Below, in pieces: positions 60,745-64,000 of a stretch of DNA of 64,000 nt. The notes beneath the pieces were generated by a model. The model saw only the letters and a list, made by a program, of their open reading frames with translations. It was not told where the DNA came from and did not search any database. This DNA comes from QPIN01 sp965224575. Its GTDB lineage: Bacteria; Pseudomonadota; Gammaproteobacteria; Methylococcales; Methylomonadaceae. The position numbers and the translations under genes were made by a program. Position 1 is the stretch's first letter, and every line of letters starts with the position of its first letter. The stretch is from the NCBI GenBank assembly GCA_965224575.1, contig CBDCZQ010000006.1, positions 2,232,001 through 2,296,000 on the forward strand, in the 5' to 3' direction.

Positions 60745-60749
60745 AACAG

Positions 60750-62513
60750 ATGAATGAAATAATTATTGGTATTGATTTAGGCACAACTAACTCTGAAGTT
60801 GCTATTGTAGAACAAGGAAAAGTGACAGTTATTGCGGATAAGGGCAATAAAATATTGGCTTCTTTTGTAGGAGTTGATGAAAGCGGTCAGATTATGGTGG
60901 GTGAGACAGCGAGAAACCAGTATCTAGTTTATCCAGAGCGTACTGTAAAATCCATTAAACGACTGATGGGACAAAATACACAAGTTAAATTAGCTGATCA
61001 AATATTTACACCTCAAGAAATTTCAGCGATTATTCTAAAACGGCTTAAAAGTATTGCAGAAGACTATTTGCATCAGCCTGTTAGTAAAGCAGTGATTACC
61101 GTTCCTGCTTATTTTTCTGATGCACAACGCCAAGCTACACGAGAAGCAGGAGAAATTTCCGGTTTAGAAGTTGTTCGAATGATTAATGAGCCTACAGCGG
61201 CTGCTTTAGTTTATGATTCAGGCCAAGTGGAATCAAAGCAGGTTCTTGTTTATGATTTGGGTGGTGGAACCTTTGATGTTTCTGTAGTCAATATTGAATC
61301 AGGTGTTGTTGAGGTTCTATCAAATCATGGTGATAATCAACTCGGTGGTGATGATTTTGATCAACAAATTATTAATTATTTGCTTAAACAGTTAAAGGTA
61401 AACGAGCAAGTTGATGCTCGTAATAATAGCAAAGCCATGGCACGTCTGACTCGTGCAGCCGAAGATGCAAAACGGGTACTTTCAGACCAGCCTTTTGTAC
61501 AGATTAATGAAGAATATTTACTAGAACATAAAGGAGAGTCGATACATCTGTCGTTAGAACTAAGCAGAATAGAATACGAAGAAATGATTGTTGATTACAT
61601 TGATACAACCATGAACGCGGTTCATATCGCCTTAAAAGATGCTAAATTAACGAGTTCTGATATTGAAGAAATTATTCTAGTCGGCGGATCAACTCGTACA
61701 CCTTGTATTCGTGAACGCCTGTTTAATGAATTTGGGTTTGAACCACATGGCGAAATAGATGCTGATTTGTGTGTGGCTATGGGGGCTGCGATTCAGGCTG
61801 CGATGATCAATGGGCAACAAATAGACACTGTGCTGGTTGATGTGACGCCCTATACTTATGGTACTAGTGCGATAGGGACTTTGGATGGTGCTGATTATCC
61901 CTTTGTATTCGCGCCCATTATTCATAAAAATAGTGTATTACCAAGCCGTAAAACAGAATCGTTTTCGACTAATTACCATGGACAGGAATTTGTCGATATT
62001 AGCATCTATCAAGGAGAAGATCATGATGCGCTGAATAATATCAAAATTGGTGAGTTTAGAGTAGAAGGCTTACAGGATGTTAAAGCAGGTAATGTGATTA
62101 TTTTAACTTTAGAGTTAGATCTTAATGGAATTCTACAGGTATCGGCAATAGAAAAACTGACGGGTTTAGATAAATCTATCACTATTCAAAATGCATTTTC
62201 TTATACTGAGAGTGGCAAATTAGACACGGCTAAACAACGAATTACTTCTCTTTTTGGAAAGCTGGATTCCAGTTTGTATGAGCAAGATGAAGATGAGCAG
62301 GAAGGGCAGAGTGGTGTTGCACCAGAAGTTGAAAAAGCTTATCAGTTAATTTCCAAGGCTGAAGGATTATTTACCCAGGTCTCTAAGGAAGATAAAGAAG
62401 ATATGAGTGATTTAATTAGACAAATAACAAAGTGTATAGACTCAGATAAAACTGATAACCTAGAAAATACGGTTGCACAATTAAAAGACATTATCTATTA
62501 TCTGGAAACTTGA
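60750..62513 (+). CDS. Hsp70-family chaperone (HscC/DnaK-like)
   Basis: 587 residues. The ATPase domain is complete: IGIDLGTTNSEVAIV, VPAYFSDAQRQATREAG, MINEPTAAALVYD, VYDLGGGTFDVSVV, DNQLGGDDFD and LVGGSTRTPCIRERL. The substrate-binding domain begins near 380 (DVTPYTYGTSAIG) and has FVDISIYQGED and LTLELDLNGILQVSAIEK. The C-terminal lid is short and there is no EEVD tail; overall length and shape resemble E. coli HscC more than DnaK (638 residues). Centre of the TPR/J-like/GrpE-like/Hsp70/zinc-ribbon operon. Confidence 0.92.
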   Translation: MNEIIIGIDLGTTNSEVAIVEQGKVTVIADKGNKILASFVGVDESGQIMVGETARNQYLVYPERTVKSIKRLMGQNTQVKLADQIFTPQEISAIILKRLKSIAEDYLHQPVSKAVITVPAYFSDAQRQATREAGEISGLEVVRMINEPTAAALVYDSGQVESKQVLVYDLGGGTFDVSVVNIESGVVEVLSNHGDNQLGGDDFDQQIINYLLKQLKVNEQVDARNNSKAMARLTRAAEDAKRVLSDQPFVQINEEYLLEHKGESIHLSLELSRIEYEEMIVDYIDTTMNAVHIALKDAKLTSSDIEEIILVGGSTRTPCIRERLFNEFGFEPHGEIDADLCVAMGAAIQAAMINGQQIDTVLVDVTPYTYGTSAIGTLDGADYPFVFAPIIHKNSVLPSRKTESFSTNYHGQEFVDISIYQGEDHDALNNIKIGEFRVEGLQDVKAGNVIILTLELDLNGILQVSAIEKLTGLDKSITIQNAFSYTESGKLDTAKQRITSLFGKLDSSLYEQDEDEQEGQSGVAPEVEKAYQLISKAEGLFTQVSKEDKEDMSDLIRQITKCIDSDKTDNLENTVAQLKDIIYYLET

Positions 62514-62899
62514 TGGAACGCTGCCCTTGTTGTAATGCTCGGTTGAGAGAAGTAACAAGTTGCCCTAGGTGTCTAGCTGATTTAACTGTTTTGAACAATG
62601 TAGACCAAATGGCAAAGATATGGCTTAAAAAAGCAATAAACTATTGGCTAGATAATCATTTGGAAAAAAGTGTTGATGCTTTAGCGCTTTCTTTACATTT
62701 AAAAAAGACTAGAGTCGCTGTCGTTTTTCAAGATTATATTATTCAGCAACAATGCCAGAAGGTTCTGGATTTATTATTACAAAAACAGTTGTACTTAGCG
62801 AAGCAAAGCCTGTTTAAAATGCGACATCTGTTTTTATATCATCGGCAGTTACATCAATTGAATTTGTTTGTTGATAGTTTATTGATAAAAGATTGCTAA
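62513..62899 (+). CDS. Zinc-ribbon protein, last gene of the Hsp70 operon
   Basis: 128 residues from the ATG at 62513, which overlaps the Hsp70 stop as TGATG. Two Cys pairs near the N-terminus (MERCPCCNARLREVTSCPRC) form a likely zinc ribbon, and the remaining 100 residues are helical and Leu/Gln-rich, with a TPR-like look (WLKKAINYWLDNHLEKSVDAL). Family not recognised. Tight coupling to the Hsp70 gene suggests a dedicated partner (inference). Confidence 0.65.
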   Translation: MERCPCCNARLREVTSCPRCLADLTVLNNVDQMAKIWLKKAINYWLDNHLEKSVDALALSLHLKKTRVAVVFQDYIIQQQCQKVLDLLLQKQLYLAKQSLFKMRHLFLYHRQLHQLNLFVDSLLIKDC

Positions 62900-62942
62900 T
62901 CAATAACTAATTGTTTCTATATTATTATTTGAAAAATAAATT

Positions 62943-62966
62943 AAAGACTCCAGAATTAGAGCCTTT
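62943..62966 (-). terminator. Terminator for the 62981-63496 gene
   Basis: On the minus strand AAAGGCTC pairs with GAGTCTTT (one G-U pair) around an 8-base loop, followed by AATTTATTTTT. It lies between the convergent ends of the zinc-ribbon gene and the exported-protein gene. Confidence 0.55.
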
Positions 62967-62980
62967 AACAAGAGTTTTAA

Positions 62981-63496
62981 TTACCTATTCATTTCAATTT
63001 CAGAGAGTTCTTTTTCAAACCCTTCAACATCATAATTTTGTTGGAGTTCAAGAAGTTCATTGGTATATGTCTCGACACCATATTTGTTTATTAATTGTTG
63101 CACTTCTTTATGTTTATCGGGATAAATGTGCTCCAGTATTTTTCCCTTAAGATCAGGAGGACAACTTAAGCAAACTGGGGGCCATGGGAACGGAAATGTT
63201 AGGTCAGAAATTATTCTTGGTTCTCTAAGTTCTCTAATGTCTTTAAGTTTGTCAAGGTCTAATAAGGGTACACATTTTGTTGAACCATAAGTTCTAGATC
63301 CTTGTGGGGGATTCTCTTTTGCAGCAGTTCGGTTTATTATACATTTTGTATAGCTTGGGGCCATAATACTGGTTCTTGTAGCGTCACTATAATATACAGT
63401 GGCTTCCCAAAAAGGATCACTCGCATTAGCTTGAATGCCAAATAATATCAGTATTGTAAAAATTAAATTTGTAAAGATAAGCTTTTTTTTAATCAT
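62981..63496 (-). CDS. Exported protein of unknown function
   Basis: 171 residues. A signal peptide (IFTILILFGIQANASD, cleavage after ANA) is followed by a short domain with four Cys (YTKCIIN, GSTKCVPLL, PVCLSCPPDL) and a helical, Glu-rich C-terminus (EVQQLINKYGVETYTNELLEL). The aromatic and Pro-rich block TFPFPWPPVCLSCPP is unusual. I do not recognise a family. ATG at 63496. Confidence 0.55.
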   Translation of the reverse strand: MIKKKLIFTNLIFTILILFGIQANASDPFWEATVYYSDATRTSIMAPSYTKCIINRTAAKENPPQGSRTYGSTKCVPLLDLDKLKDIRELREPRIISDLTFPFPWPPVCLSCPPDLKGKILEHIYPDKHKEVQQLINKYGVETYTNELLELQQNYDVEGFEKELSEIEMNR

Positions 63497-63729
63497 GTTA
63501 CTCTCCAGATTGGTTTAAAGAAACGGATGAATCAGCATTCATCACGAGTACATGATAGGCTCTAGCTAGTTGGTCTATATATGAAATAATTCACATCAAA
63601 TATGTGAAAAATTCATAGTAGTAAATTAAGAAGTAGGGCAGAAGATAGGGAAATAGTAAATTAATCTGGGAGTATTTTGGTCGATATAATAATATTTATC
63701 CGAATAGTACCAAATGGCAGAGCATTAGA

Positions 63730-64000
63730 TTAAGATAAAAACTTTTTAATTTTATTAGAAAAAAATCCTGCTTTATCGGCTGCTTCAACCATTGTTTCAG
63801 GCAAGCTATCTACATAGACTGAATTATCAATTTCAGTGGGGCGAATTTCATTTTCTAAATTATCGAATGGTTTTTGTTTATCCATTAATTGATCAGTTAA
63901 TTGATCAATAATCTGTTGATGTTTTTTCCAAATATTTTCTGATTGTTGAACAACCAAGTCTAGTTTATTAGTACTTTGGTTAACAGAATAAGGAAGACTT
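63730..64000 (-). CDS. C-terminal part of an unrecognised protein (runs off the window)
   Basis: The minus-strand frame is open from base 64000 to the stop at 63730, so at least 89 residues belong to a gene that begins beyond the window. The visible part is polar and helical (IWKKHQQIIDQLTDQLMDKQ) and ends DKAGFFSNKIKKFLS. No family recognised. Confidence 0.45.
   Translation of the reverse strand, partial: SLPYSVNQSTNKLDLVVQQSENIWKKHQQIIDQLTDQLMDKQKPFDNLENEIRPTEIDNSVYVDSLPETMVEAADKAGFFSNKIKKFLS

Noticed and set aside
62911..63150. 79-codon plus-strand frame after the zinc-ribbon gene
   Set aside because: It is antisense to the exported-protein gene, which has a good signal peptide, and the two cannot both be supported.
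1..64000. tRNA, rRNA, CRISPR array, prophage or restriction-modification system
   Set aside because: I looked for T-loop motifs, regularly spaced repeats and the hallmark proteins and found none that I could support.

Overview
The window is AT-rich, gene-dense bacterial chromosome. Gene content and order point to a gammaproteobacterium: rne divergent from rluC-HAD-sppA; ffs-dnaX-ybaB-recR; homodimeric aceE-aceF-lpdA; aat-bpt next to trxB and ftsK; a fimT/pilV/pilW/pilX/pilY1 minor-pilin cluster; parC and aqpZ. Large two-partner-secretion adhesins, a CHASE2 cyclase and many small dispersed repeats would suit a Thiotrichales- or Methylococcales-like lineage, but I cannot fix the genus from sequence alone. 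I saw no rRNA, tRNA or CRISPR array.

Layout. 1-3.2 kb: the 3' part of a trypsin-like protease, a small lipoprotein that may be truncated, and an IS transposase broken by one in-frame stop. 3.2-11.3 kb (minus strand): a two-partner secretion adhesin and its outer-membrane transporter, preceded by a CHASE2 class III nucleotide cyclase and a Crp-family regulator; the four genes look like one cAMP-linked surface module. 11.4-15 kb: cvfB-like, thioesterase, parC. 15-18.4 kb (minus): aqpZ and RNase E. 19-24.2 kb: rluC, HAD phosphatase, sppA, then PepSY protein and a PhoP/PhoQ-like pair split by a MITE-like insertion. 24.3-29.3 kb: 4.5S RNA, dnaX, ybaB, recR, HIT protein, a methyltransferase-like protein and a GNAT-like protein. 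29.7-33.4 kb: a degenerate receiver-like protein with a 33-residue internal duplication, an ammonium transporter fused to a PAS domain, and an orphan GspB-like protein. 33.6-39.5 kb: pyruvate dehydrogenase operon plus flavin reductase. 39.5-44.7 kb: bpt, aat, trxB (minus) and ftsK (plus). 44.7-46.9 kb: decayed coding and IS remnants around a secreted Cys-rich repeat protein. 46.9-54.4 kb: minor pilins and a very large PilY1. 54.4-57.2 kb: hairpin-rich intergenic DNA, an HxlR regulator divergent from a small CxxC thioredoxin-fold protein and a lipoprotein, and a second MITE copy. 57.3-62.9 kb: a tightly coupled five-gene Hsp70 operon (TPR-like protein, J-like protein without HPD, GrpE-like, Hsp70, zinc-ribbon protein). 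63-64 kb: an exported protein and the 3' end of another gene.

The most unusual items are the five-gene Hsp70 operon with its NPP-type J protein, the MITE pair with TIRs and 4-bp flanking repeats, the CPxGWVxSSAPGGCSP repeat protein, and the cyclase/Crp/two-partner-secretion module. Assignments rest on motif recognition by eye; no database search or folding programme was run.
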